Assembly (NCBI GenBank): GCA_023439545.1
Contig: JAEXNT010000042.1
Location: 183,512 to 247,511 of the forward strand
DNA from: Bacillota bacterium
GTDB taxonomy: Bacteria > Bacillota > Clostridia > Acetivibrionales > DTU013
Reading direction: 5' to 3'
DNA: 64,000 nt
In this document: one piece after another, positions 36,231 through 44,525 of the stretch
Layout: each line of letters begins with the position of its first letter
Position numbering within the stretch: position 1 is the first letter of the stretch
The notes under the pieces: generated by a model
What the model was told of the DNA's origin: nothing
What the model saw: the letters and a program-made list of their open reading frames with translations, nothing else
Database searches by the model: none
Translations under genes and position numbers: made by a program

Positions 36231-37139
36231 ATGGGTCTGTTTTCTAAAAAACCCCCTTGCCCCATCTGCGGCGGCAAGATTTCGTGGCTCCTGCCATCGA
36301 AAATCGAGGGCGAATACATCTGTGGCACCTGCTACAGCAAGATCGATATGGAAAGCGACAAGGAAAGCAAACTGACGATGCAGGGCTTTCGGGACTATTT
36401 GTCATTTTACGATCAAAACCAACTGCTAAAGGAACAGTTTGTTACTTCTGAACGGATTGACTTCGGCCTTTGGGACACCAAAATGATCTTTGATTACCAA
36501 AACAAGCTGTTCTGCATGAGCAAAAACCCGGACAAAACTGTGTTTGAGGCCGGGCAGCTAAAATCCTTTATCATCAAAGAGGACAACTCCCCCCTGTTTG
36601 AGGGATCGGCGGTGGGTATACGCCGCTATACCAGCATCGTGCCGGAGCGCGCCATGGCTATGGCGCCGCAAATCTCCCAGCTTGTGATGAACAGGCAGAT
36701 GACCCGCACCCTTGAGAAACTGGATGACGGCAAGGCAAACGGGTCGGCGCCGATACAGTATATTGATATTCCTGAACCCTTTCGGGCATTTAATGTTGAG
36801 CTGCATTTCGACCATCCTTACTGGACGGTTATCAAATGCGACATGGACGGTCCCCGATTTGATAATACCCACCCGGATGTGAACGACTACCTCCGCTCCT
36901 ACCAGCAAAGCATTGAAGAAATTGAAAAGCTGGCGGCCGCACTCAGAGCGGCAGCCTTTCCGGGTGTGCCGGAGCAGTCCGTCGGCCTTGGCACAGCGGG
37001 AACGCAAGCGCTGCATACAACCATGGCTCCCCCTGTCGACGCCATCGAGGAAATCAAGAAATACAAGGCGCTCATGGAGGACGGCGTTATTTCCCAGCAG
37101 GAGTTTGAGGCCAAGAAAAAGCAGCTCCTTGGAATTTGA
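36231..37139 (+). CDS. DUF4428-like zinc-ribbon protein with C-terminal SHOCT domain
   Basis: 302-residue cytoplasmic protein. An N-terminal CPICGG...CGTC zinc ribbon at about 9-34 resembles DUF4428. The middle (about 80-210) is a beta-rich part of unknown type. The last 30 residues (IEEIKKYKALMEDGVISQ then EFEAKKKQLLGI) are a SHOCT motif, often found at the end of multidomain membrane-associated proteins. The ATG at 36231 follows TGGAGG. It lies 24 bp after the DUF2207 gene, so it belongs to the same unit. Confidence 0.78.
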   Translation: MGLFSKKPPCPICGGKISWLLPSKIEGEYICGTCYSKIDMESDKESKLTMQGFRDYLSFYDQNQLLKEQFVTSERIDFGLWDTKMIFDYQNKLFCMSKNPDKTVFEAGQLKSFIIKEDNSPLFEGSAVGIRRYTSIVPERAMAMAPQISQLVMNRQMTRTLEKLDDGKANGSAPIQYIDIPEPFRAFNVELHFDHPYWTVIKCDMDGPRFDNTHPDVNDYLRSYQQSIEEIEKLAAALRAAAFPGVPEQSVGLGTAGTQALHTTMAPPVDAIEEIKKYKALMEDGVISQQEFEAKKKQLLGI

Positions 37140-37177
37140 AGGAAACCGCTGTATCCATGCGGAAAGGAGGGCATGAC

Positions 37178-37429
37178 ATGACTTACGCCTGTGAGGACTG
37201 CGGCTTTTTATTCTGCCGGGTGGGAGCGGTAAAGGAATGCCCCTCCTGTGAGAAAAACCATATTCGTTCTGCCACCAAAGAAGAAGCCGGAAGGTTGCAG
37301 AAACTTTTGGAACAAGGAAAACCAGTTTTACGAATCAAGGAGATCAGATCTTATGAACAAACGATTACTAAGTATGTTTCTGGCGCTGTACATGGTAGTG
37401 ACCATGCTGCCGGTTTCGGCAATGGCTGA
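37178..37429 (+). CDS. Small zinc-ribbon protein
   Basis: 83-residue protein with two CxxC knuckles (CEDCGFLFCRVG and CPSCEKN), a rubredoxin/zinc-ribbon layout, then a helix RSATKEEAGRLQKLLEQG. The ATG at 37178 follows AAAGGAGG. The last 25 residues overlap the start of the next, broken gene and look unlike the family, so the original C-terminus may have been altered. It is co-oriented with LemA/DUF2207. Function unknown. Confidence 0.65.
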   Translation: MTYACEDCGFLFCRVGAVKECPSCEKNHIRSATKEEAGRLQKLLEQGKPVLRIKEIRSYEQTITKYVSGAVHGSDHAAGFGNG

Positions 37430-37888
37430 AGAAGCGCATACGACAATTGGCCTAATGCGGGGAAATCATCAGCTTTGCGCCGCTCGCAGAAACAGAAAAA
37501 ACAGTTGCATCAGGCACGTCCATTGAAAATTTAGATCTCCCCCGACTCTGATCGCCACGGTGCGGACAGCCGTGACCTCTGAGGAGGAGTCTGTGCTGGA
37601 TTCCGGCAACCCGGACGAGGATGTATCAACGGACGATTCCTTGGTTGCGACCACCAGCTCCGCCGTAGAGGCAGTGGTCAACGAGCCAGGGGAAACAGGC
37701 GAAGCCACCGAACTTGAATGGGATGAAACCACCGTAGAAATTCCGGTGACATGGACTTCTCTGGACTATTATCCGGACACCGAGAGCGAGTATGTCTTTA
37801 CCCCGGCGATTGGGGGCTATACGGTCAGCGCTCCACCGCCACCCGTGCTGAAATGGCGCAAGTGCTGTACAACCTGCTGGGAAAATAG
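37353..37888 (+). pseudogene. Decayed S-layer (SLH) surface protein
   Basis: A start ATG after AAGGAG opens a clear signal peptide (NKRLLSMFLALYMVV then TMLPVSAMAEE). In another frame comes the opening of a bacterial Ig-like domain (SFAPLAETEKTVASGTSIEN), broken by a frameshift near 37530. The next frame holds LIATVRTAV...TVEIPVTWTSLDYYPDTES and YVFTPAIGGYTVS. After a junction the frame reads STATRAEMAQVLYNLLGK and a stop at 37886, the usual end of an SLH repeat. Most of the gene between has been deleted. Confidence 0.7.
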
Positions 37889-37916
37889 CGAAAAGATTAA
37901 CTTAGTATTTCTAGAC

Positions 37917-37952
37917 GCAAACAAGGCACTTCGCTCGAAGTGCCTTGTTTGC
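37917..37952 (+). terminator. 16-bp perfect hairpin after the S-layer remnant
   Basis: GCAAACAAGGCACTTC (37917-37932) pairs exactly with 37937-37952 around a 4-nt loop. It marks the right edge of the island. There is no long T run, but stem and position fit a terminator. Confidence 0.65.
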
Positions 37953-38041
37953 TGCATTTCCGTATCGGTTTGGGGTATGGTTCAATAAGTTTCCCTATTG
38001 AACCGTGCCTTTAGTTTCTGTCTCTTTTTGTTATACATAAG

Positions 38042-38071
38042 TTAGTTTTAAAATCCCATTTATGGTATAAT
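38042..38071 (+). promoter_or_regulatory. Extended -10 promoter for the sugar-sensing operon
   Basis: A consensus TATAAT at 38066-38071 has an upstream TGG (extended -10). The -35 is weak (TTAGTT at 38042). It lies 52 bp upstream of the membrane-anchored binding-protein gene. Confidence 0.55.
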
Positions 38072-38122
38072 GGATAAAGATTACAAACAGGCTGGCAGCC
38101 CCTATTCAGAGGTGATGACAAA

Positions 38123-39133
38123 ATGAAATTTCTTTACAGGATATCATTGGGCCTACTGTTTGCCATTGTGGTTGCATCGGCTGCAATGGCTGTGCATTAC
38201 TTCAACATGGTCAATAAAGTCTATGACGGAAACACTGCAAATGTATTCGGCGTGAATCCGAAATATCATTTCTCGCTCATTTTGAATTCCGGAGACGACG
38301 AATACTGGCAGAAATTCAAAGAAGGGGTATTCGAAGCCGGGAAAGTGCATAATGCCGCAATCGAATACAATCCTATATCTGAGCCGGACAGCATCGATAA
38401 GACAGTAGAGTATGTAAATATAGCGAACAAATCCAGGGTCGACGGCATTATTGTAAACGGCGAGAACTCGGCGGAGTATTCGGATGCAATAAACAGTGCG
38501 GCTGAGTCAGGGATCCATATCGTAGTAGGTATTGTCGAATCCGTCGACAGTAACCGGCTTTCATATGTTGGAACCAACTTTTATGATTTTGGAGTAAAGG
38601 CGGCAAAGCTGATATCCCAGGCAGTAGACAAGGATACGCCGATCAATCTGGCGGTGATTTTATCGGATGCCGGTCAAAGCGAAACAGATAAGATTGCAAT
38701 GTCACAAAGCGATATCATGATGAGCGGCATAACAAGCATTATTGAAAGCGAGAAAAAAATCAATCTGCTTTGCACCTTATATAGAAAAAACGATCTGCTC
38801 GGGGCGGAAGACCTTACGGAAAGCATACTGACAGGGCAACCCGACGTCGATGTGATATTCTGCAACAACGCCAAGGATACGGTAGCGGCGGCGCACGTTA
38901 TTGTCGAACGCAATCTGGTGGGAAAAGTCGTCATAGTCGGTACAGGTATCACGGATGAGATAAAGTACTACATCAAAAAAGGTATCATTTTCGGGGTGCT
39001 TGACAGGAATGGATACAACGCCGGGTATAAAAGCGTGGACATATTGTGCGGCAGCGTCGGGAACTCATTTCAGTCGAGTTATCTGAACGTCGCCACAGAC
39101 ATATATACAGCCATAAATATAGACCAGAAATAA
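38123..39133 (+). CDS. Membrane-anchored sugar-binding sensor (XylFII-like)
   Basis: 336-residue protein with an N-terminal uncleaved span (about residues 5-26, no lipobox) and an extracellular periplasmic-binding-protein type 1 fold (HFSLILNSGDDEYWQKFKEG, NKSRVDGIIVNGE, IHIVVGIVES). It stands first in a tight set with a LytS/YesM kinase and a YesN regulator, 18 bp apart. In the clostridial XylFII-LytS-YesN system such a protein binds sugar and activates the kinase. That role is inferred here from order and fold; the ligand is not known. Confidence 0.82.
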   Translation: MKFLYRISLGLLFAIVVASAAMAVHYFNMVNKVYDGNTANVFGVNPKYHFSLILNSGDDEYWQKFKEGVFEAGKVHNAAIEYNPISEPDSIDKTVEYVNIANKSRVDGIIVNGENSAEYSDAINSAAESGIHIVVGIVESVDSNRLSYVGTNFYDFGVKAAKLISQAVDKDTPINLAVILSDAGQSETDKIAMSQSDIMMSGITSIIESEKKINLLCTLYRKNDLLGAEDLTESILTGQPDVDVIFCNNAKDTVAAAHVIVERNLVGKVVIVGTGITDEIKYYIKKGIIFGVLDRNGYNAGYKSVDILCGSVGNSFQSSYLNVATDIYTAINIDQK

Positions 39134-39151
39134 CCAGCGGGTAAATGCATT

Positions 39152-40675
39152 ATGAAAAAAATATGGAATAGAATGTTCAACAGCATAAAGTCAAGGATCA
39201 TTGCGATCTTCGTTCTGACCATGATTCTAGCCAGCGTTACGAGCATATCCATTCTGGGATTGTCCAGCAATATAATAGAAAAGATGGATGATATGTTTGC
39301 CGCCAATGTCGAGATAAAAGAATTTCTGAGTGATATGTACAACGTAAGCACCAATCTGTCGAATTATCTTGTTGCCACCGATTCTGACAGCCTGCTCAAT
39401 TATTACAGGTATAAGGATATCTTCAGTGAGAAGGCGCAGGGCATATTTGATGAATCGCACGGGATATACAGCCAGAATGACTTGATCTACAAGGATGTCG
39501 CGTATATGGTCGATTCATATCTCAATGAAACGGAAGCGGCTGTGGAGGCAAAAAGAATGGGCAACGCGGATGAGTATATCGCGAAGTATGCCGAGGCAAA
39601 CAGGATAGCAGGATATATACGTACATATACAGACCGACTGAATCTGAACATTTTGAATATCAATACCGCTCAATACCTTGGAATGTCGGAGAATCTCAAC
39701 AAGCTCAGGACGACGAATCTGATTCTCATAATATCCGTTATACTACTGAACATACTGGTAATATCCTACCTGACCTACAATATGACAAAGCCTATAATCA
39801 AACTTGCGCACTCGGCTGAAGAAATGTCCAACGGCAATTTCGAAGCGGACGACGTCGAAGTATATTCGCAGGACGAGCTCAGCATAATGGCAAACGCCTT
39901 CAACGCAATGAAGCACAGTATCAGGAATTACATAAGCGAGCTGCACAACAAGGCAGATACCGAATCGCAGCTTCTTGAACAGCAGATAGAAAATCTGAGG
40001 ATACAGTCGCTGCTCGTGGACGCGGAAATGAAGACGCTGCAAATGCAGATAAATCCTCATTTTCTGTTCAATACGCTCAATGCCGGGGTACAGCTTGCAA
40101 TGATCGAAGGCGCCGACAAGACCTCGGATTTTCTTGACAATATGGCAAAGATATTCAGATACAATGTAAAAAGCCTGGACAGAAAAGTCAGAATCAAGGA
40201 TGAAATAGATACTGTCAGGGCATACGAAGACCTGTTCTCCGTACGGTTCGGGGACATCATGAAATTTGAATATAACATCGATCAAAGCCTTCTCAATATC
40301 GAGGTTCCGCCTCTGATCATCCAGCCGCTTGTGGAAAATGCCACGATTCATGGTATAGGTAACCTCGAGAGAGGAGGCGTGATCAATATCTCGCTTGACA
40401 GAAACGATACCGTTGTAAGAATGAGCGTTCAGGACAACGGGGCTGGAATGAGCGAGGAAACAAGGCTGAAGATATTAAAATGCCACAAGTTTGAAAGCGA
40501 AATATCCGGGCATACGACAGGGATAGGAATATACAACGTGGTGCAGAGACTGAAGCTGTTTTTCAACTGCGAAGATGTGATAGAAGTGAACAGCGCTCCG
40601 GGCAAGGGCACAGAGGTGATTTTAAAAATACCGATAAAAAACTGGTTCGATATTGTTGAAGGAATAAGCAGGTAG
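39152..40675 (+). CDS. Sensor histidine kinase, LytS/YesM type
   Basis: 507-residue kinase. It has two spans (about 12-33 and 188-210) around a short helical outside domain that lacks a Cache fold, as expected if an external binding protein does the sensing. A HAMP domain (MTKPIIKLAHSAEEMSNG), a coiled coil, the His_kinase motif QINPHFLFNTLN with His303 and the ATPase domain (DNGAGMSEETR, TGIGIYNVVQRL) follow. It phosphorylates the YesN protein encoded 18 bp downstream. Confidence 0.92.
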   Translation: MKKIWNRMFNSIKSRIIAIFVLTMILASVTSISILGLSSNIIEKMDDMFAANVEIKEFLSDMYNVSTNLSNYLVATDSDSLLNYYRYKDIFSEKAQGIFDESHGIYSQNDLIYKDVAYMVDSYLNETEAAVEAKRMGNADEYIAKYAEANRIAGYIRTYTDRLNLNILNINTAQYLGMSENLNKLRTTNLILIISVILLNILVISYLTYNMTKPIIKLAHSAEEMSNGNFEADDVEVYSQDELSIMANAFNAMKHSIRNYISELHNKADTESQLLEQQIENLRIQSLLVDAEMKTLQMQINPHFLFNTLNAGVQLAMIEGADKTSDFLDNMAKIFRYNVKSLDRKVRIKDEIDTVRAYEDLFSVRFGDIMKFEYNIDQSLLNIEVPPLIIQPLVENATIHGIGNLERGGVINISLDRNDTVVRMSVQDNGAGMSEETRLKILKCHKFESEISGHTTGIGIYNVVQRLKLFFNCEDVIEVNSAPGKGTEVILKIPIKNWFDIVEGISR

Positions 40676-40693
40676 AAGAGGGTGGTGGTTCCC

Positions 40694-42277
40694 ATGTATA
40701 GTCTTATGGTATGTGATGATGAACAGATAATGATCGAATCCGTACGGCATATTGTTGAAAACGAATTCAGTAACATAAGGATTATCGAAACAGCAAGATC
40801 GGGAAGAGAAGCTATAGAAAAAACTCTTACCATAAAACCGGATATAATATTGACGGATATCAAGATGCCGGGTATTAACGGCCTTGATGCAATCAAGGAA
40901 ATAAAGAAAGTTCATACCGATGTAAAGATAGTCATAGTATCGGTCTATGAATTTTTTGAATATGCCAAACAGGCTGTTGAACTGGGAGTCAGTGAATATT
41001 TGATAAAACCTGTAAAAAAGGATAGACTGGTGGATACCCTTCAAAGGATAATGGTCCAACTGGATGCCGAAAGGCGCAAATACAGCTGGGAGCTCGAGGC
41101 GAAAGAGAGGATCGAAAAGATGCTTTCTGCCGTAGAGCACAGCTTCATTTATTCTTTGCTCTTTAATCAGGTAAGAAAAACCGATATCATCAAGTACAAA
41201 AAAGAATTTTTTGATATAGAAAATGAGACTGGCTATATTTTTGTGCTGACGTTCAACAAAAAAGGTAAGGATGGCAATTTCGAAGCCCAGTTGGGCGATA
41301 GCCTCGATAACCAGGAAATTTATACTCTTTTCAAGGATAATTTAAAATGCAGGTGCAAGTGCATAGTAGGCCCGGTAATGCTGGACAGGGTCGTCGTTTA
41401 TGTTGCGGAAAGCATAGAAGATCTGTATGAACAGAGGGTGCAGGCCATAACCAACATAGAAGATATCATGCGCTTATTGGAGGAAAAATCCGATATGGAA
41501 TTCAAGGCCGGGATAGGAAGGATTCACAACGATCAGGATATAATGATATCCTATCAGGAAGCGCTGAAGGCGCTCAATTGCAATGAAGGCGGCAGAATAG
41601 TACATATCGACGATATAGCTCCCAATGTATACAACGTGGGATTTGAAATTGTGGCCCAGGAACATAAATTAATAACAGGTCTCGAAAATGGAGATGTGCA
41701 GAAATGTATGACAGTTTTGTCGGATATCTTCCGGAAATACCCCAATTTCTTCGAACAGGAGAACCAGCACTACAGGATCATAGAAATGATGGCGGCAGTA
41801 CGCCAGGTCGCTATGGAAAACGGAATCAACGATGATATCGAACCCGGACATTATATTAAAAAGATTCTATGCTGCAAGTCAAGGGAAGAATTTGAGCAGA
41901 TATGTACAGAGGAGATAAGGCATGTAGCCGGCGCGATAAGCGTCGGGAAGAAATGCAATATTGGAAAAATAGTTGAAAAAACAAATATGCTGATAAACGA
42001 AAGGTTCAATCAGGACCTAACTCTGGATGATGTTTCAAAAGAGCTTTATATCAGCCCTCAATATTTGAGCCGGCTGTACAAGAACGAAACGGGCGAAAAT
42101 TTCATTGAAAGGTTAACGTCAGTGCGAATTGAAAATGCAAAAAGGCTGATGAAGGAAAGCAGGTATTCCATAAAAGAAATCTGTTTCATGTCAGGATACT
42201 GCGATCCCAACTATTTCAGTAAATTGTTCAAAAAGCATGTGGGTATATCTCCTTCAGACTATCTAAAACAGATATAG
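40694..42277 (+). CDS. YesN-type response regulator with AraC output domain
   Basis: 527-residue regulator. The receiver domain is at 1-120 with Asp55 in LTDIKMPGING as phosphorylation site. A middle region (about 150-400) resembles the degenerate GGDEF-like part of YesN proteins. The C-terminal AraC domain (about 425-525) has two helix-turn-helix units (TLDDVSKELYISPQYLSRLY, SIKEICFMSGYCDPNYFSKL). I chose the ATG at 40694 over a GTG at 40682. It likely controls the sugar importers nearby. Confidence 0.92.
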   Translation: MYSLMVCDDEQIMIESVRHIVENEFSNIRIIETARSGREAIEKTLTIKPDIILTDIKMPGINGLDAIKEIKKVHTDVKIVIVSVYEFFEYAKQAVELGVSEYLIKPVKKDRLVDTLQRIMVQLDAERRKYSWELEAKERIEKMLSAVEHSFIYSLLFNQVRKTDIIKYKKEFFDIENETGYIFVLTFNKKGKDGNFEAQLGDSLDNQEIYTLFKDNLKCRCKCIVGPVMLDRVVVYVAESIEDLYEQRVQAITNIEDIMRLLEEKSDMEFKAGIGRIHNDQDIMISYQEALKALNCNEGGRIVHIDDIAPNVYNVGFEIVAQEHKLITGLENGDVQKCMTVLSDIFRKYPNFFEQENQHYRIIEMMAAVRQVAMENGINDDIEPGHYIKKILCCKSREEFEQICTEEIRHVAGAISVGKKCNIGKIVEKTNMLINERFNQDLTLDDVSKELYISPQYLSRLYKNETGENFIERLTSVRIENAKRLMKESRYSIKEICFMSGYCDPNYFSKLFKKHVGISPSDYLKQI

Positions 42278-42297
42278 GGAGGTTTGGGAGGTTTGTT

Positions 42298-43320
42298 ATG
42301 AGGAAGCTGCTTTTTTTGTCTTTGACTGTGCTTTTAATTTTCTCGTATGGCTGCGGTTCGGCCAAGACCGTTAACGCCGAGGATAATGAGGTGAAAATAG
42401 GATTTATTTACGAAACGATGACGGTGGAAAGATGGCTGCGGGACCGGGACATATTTGTTGCGAAGGCAGAGAATCTTGGCGCCCAGGTCATTGTGAAGGA
42501 TGCATATGAGGATAGCGATCGCCAAAAAGAGATCGGTATGGAAATGATCAATCAGGGGGTCAATGTGCTCGTAATCGTCGCTTACGATAAAGACAGCCTG
42601 AAGGACCTCGTCAAATATGCACATAGTCGTAACGTGAAGGTGATTGCATATGACCGCATGGTAAAGGACGCCGACGTTGACTTTTACATATCCTTTGATA
42701 ACACCGAAGTTGGTTATATGATGGGTAAATCCGCCACGGAACAAATGCCTGAAGGAAATTATCTGATTCTGAACGGCTCGCAAAGAGACGACAATTCCTT
42801 CATGCTGCACGACGGATATTATAGCGTCCTTCAGCCGTTTATTGACAAAGGCGATATAAATGTCGTCGGAGAGACGTGGATAAACGCCTGGCGTGACGAG
42901 GTCTCATATGACTATGTAAGTAAGATCCTGAACAGCGGTCAGAAGGTAGATGCAATCATTGCGGCGAATGATCAGATCGCGGAAGGTGCAGTTACCGCTT
43001 TGAGCGAAAACAGGCTTGCAGGGAAGGTATTTGTTACGGGGCAGGACGCGGAACTGGGCGCCTGCCAGAGAATAGTAGAGGGGACACAGGGCTCGACGGT
43101 TTACAAGTCTATCAATATCCTTGCGGAGGATGCGGCTGAAATTGCCGTGAAAATGGCTGACGGCGAAGACGTCGGTCCCTATGAAATTTTGTCGAACGGG
43201 GCATATAATGTACCAAGCAGGATTTATCAGCCGCAGCTTGTAACAAAGGATAACATAGATGAAACAGTAATAAAAGACGGCTTTTTTACGGCCGAGCAGG
43301 TATATGCAAACGTACGTTGA
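42298..43320 (+). CDS. XylF-like sugar-binding lipoprotein
   Basis: 340-residue lipoprotein with the lipobox FSYGC near residue 19. The mature part opens KIGFIYETMTVERWLRDRD and IFVAKAENLGAQVIV, close to the xylose-binding XylF pattern, then VIAYDRMVKDADVDFYISFDN. No ATPase or permease follows; the matching MmsA/MmsB genes are 6 kb upstream beyond the island. It may share that channel, or be the inducible binding protein of the sensing system. Confidence 0.85.
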   Translation: MRKLLFLSLTVLLIFSYGCGSAKTVNAEDNEVKIGFIYETMTVERWLRDRDIFVAKAENLGAQVIVKDAYEDSDRQKEIGMEMINQGVNVLVIVAYDKDSLKDLVKYAHSRNVKVIAYDRMVKDADVDFYISFDNTEVGYMMGKSATEQMPEGNYLILNGSQRDDNSFMLHDGYYSVLQPFIDKGDINVVGETWINAWRDEVSYDYVSKILNSGQKVDAIIAANDQIAEGAVTALSENRLAGKVFVTGQDAELGACQRIVEGTQGSTVYKSINILAEDAAEIAVKMADGEDVGPYEILSNGAYNVPSRIYQPQLVTKDNIDETVIKDGFFTAEQVYANVR

Positions 43321-43347
43321 ATGTCAGACGGGGTAGGAGCGCGGGAT

Positions 43348-43662
43348 TTATCCGCGCGCCCAGTAGTCTATAACCATGACCTTGTCTATCACCGGCTTCA
43401 GCACGTTCCCGAAGGCAATGTGTGCCGGATGGGGAAGATATGCGTTCCTGTCCTGCTCGCTGTCGAAGGTCACAAGGAAAAGATGGGTGAAGCCCTGGCT
43501 TATACCTTCCGGACTTACATCCGTGCCCCATTCCAGGGAACGGACCAGAGGGATGCTGTCCTTCAGCCCGGCGAAGGCTTTTTCGACTGCTTCGATCCCT
43601 TCCTTTGCAACGCCTTCCTTGAATTTGAACATTACAACATGTCTCAGTAATTGTTGTTCCAT
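43348..43662 (-). CDS. Dabb family protein (stress-responsive alpha/beta barrel)
   Basis: 104-residue dimeric ferredoxin-like barrel protein: LLRHVVMFKFKEGV at the N-terminus, SLEWGTDVSPEG in the middle and FVTF-type VTFDSEQDRNAYLPHPAH, the signature of the family. It is the last gene of the minus-strand operon that starts at 51203. Family members include small lyases and proteins of unknown role. A GC-rich inverted repeat overlaps its 3' end (43339-43357). Confidence 0.85.
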   Translation of the reverse strand: MEQQLLRHVVMFKFKEGVAKEGIEAVEKAFAGLKDSIPLVRSLEWGTDVSPEGISQGFTHLFLVTFDSEQDRNAYLPHPAHIAFGNVLKPVIDKVMVIDYWARG

Positions 43663-43700
43663 AAGATCCTCCCTGGTATGTTATCGCAGACCTGCTTTTG

Positions 43701-44462
43701 TCATATGGTCGGCATTACGGTACCGCCGTTTACAGGTATATAGGCTCCCGTTGTAAAGCTGGCCAGGTCGGATGCCAGGAATGCCACCATGTTTGCGACT
43801 TCCTGGTCCGTGCCTCTGCGTCCCATCGGTACCATTTTCAAGTAATCCGAATTTTTGTCCGTACCGGTCAGCCTGTCCCTGTCGCTTATGGTCCAACCGG
43901 GCGCAACCTGGTTTACCGTTATCTGGTACTCTGCAACCTCTCTTGCAAGGGACCGGATAACGCCGTCCATACCCCTTTTCCCGGAGGCGTAGGCGGACTG
44001 GCCGATATTGCACTGCATTGCGGTTTCAGTGTTGATTGCGATAAAACGTCCGGCCTTTTTTTCGAGCATGAAGGGTATAAATGCTTTTGCCATGAGAACA
44101 TTCTGCATTACACATGAACGGAACTGGCTTTCATAATCTTCGGGAGCCTGTTCAAGCACCGGCTTCCACGTGTATTGTATAACGGCATTGTCTACGATGA
44201 TGTCAGGCTTGCCAAGGCCGGCGACAATAGTATCCCTCATTTTCATAACAGAGTCGTAATCCGTAATATCAGCCTGTACCATAATGGCTTTTCCGGAAAG
44301 TCTGCCGATCTCCTGCAAGAGCTCTTTTGCCTTTTCCTCATTCTTGTGGTAATGGATAACCACATCCGCGCCGCATTTTGCAAGGGTGAGCGCCATAACC
44401 CTGCCCAGTTCACCGGTTGCGCCTGTGACAACTGCAATTTTGCCTGTCAGATTGATTTCCAT
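43701..44462 (-). CDS. Short-chain dehydrogenase/reductase
   Basis: 253-residue NAD(P)-dependent oxidoreductase. The cofactor motif TGATGELGRVMA is at about 14-25, VDNAV replaces the usual NNAG, and the catalytic Tyr158 and Lys162 are in YASGK. The catalytic serine position holds Thr (INTET), a conservative change. The C-terminal PVNGGTVMPTI is typical. It follows the URO-D family gene after 63 bp. Likely a sugar or polyol dehydrogenase, substrate unknown. Confidence 0.87.
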   Translation of the reverse strand: MEINLTGKIAVVTGATGELGRVMALTLAKCGADVVIHYHKNEEKAKELLQEIGRLSGKAIMVQADITDYDSVMKMRDTIVAGLGKPDIIVDNAVIQYTWKPVLEQAPEDYESQFRSCVMQNVLMAKAFIPFMLEKKAGRFIAINTETAMQCNIGQSAYASGKRGMDGVIRSLAREVAEYQITVNQVAPGWTISDRDRLTGTDKNSDYLKMVPMGRRGTDQEVANMVAFLASDLASFTTGAYIPVNGGTVMPTI

Positions 44463-44525
44463 AATTCATTCACCTCATACATCAGATTATGTCGGATCGT
44501 ATAAATAAAATCAGATCAAATAAAA

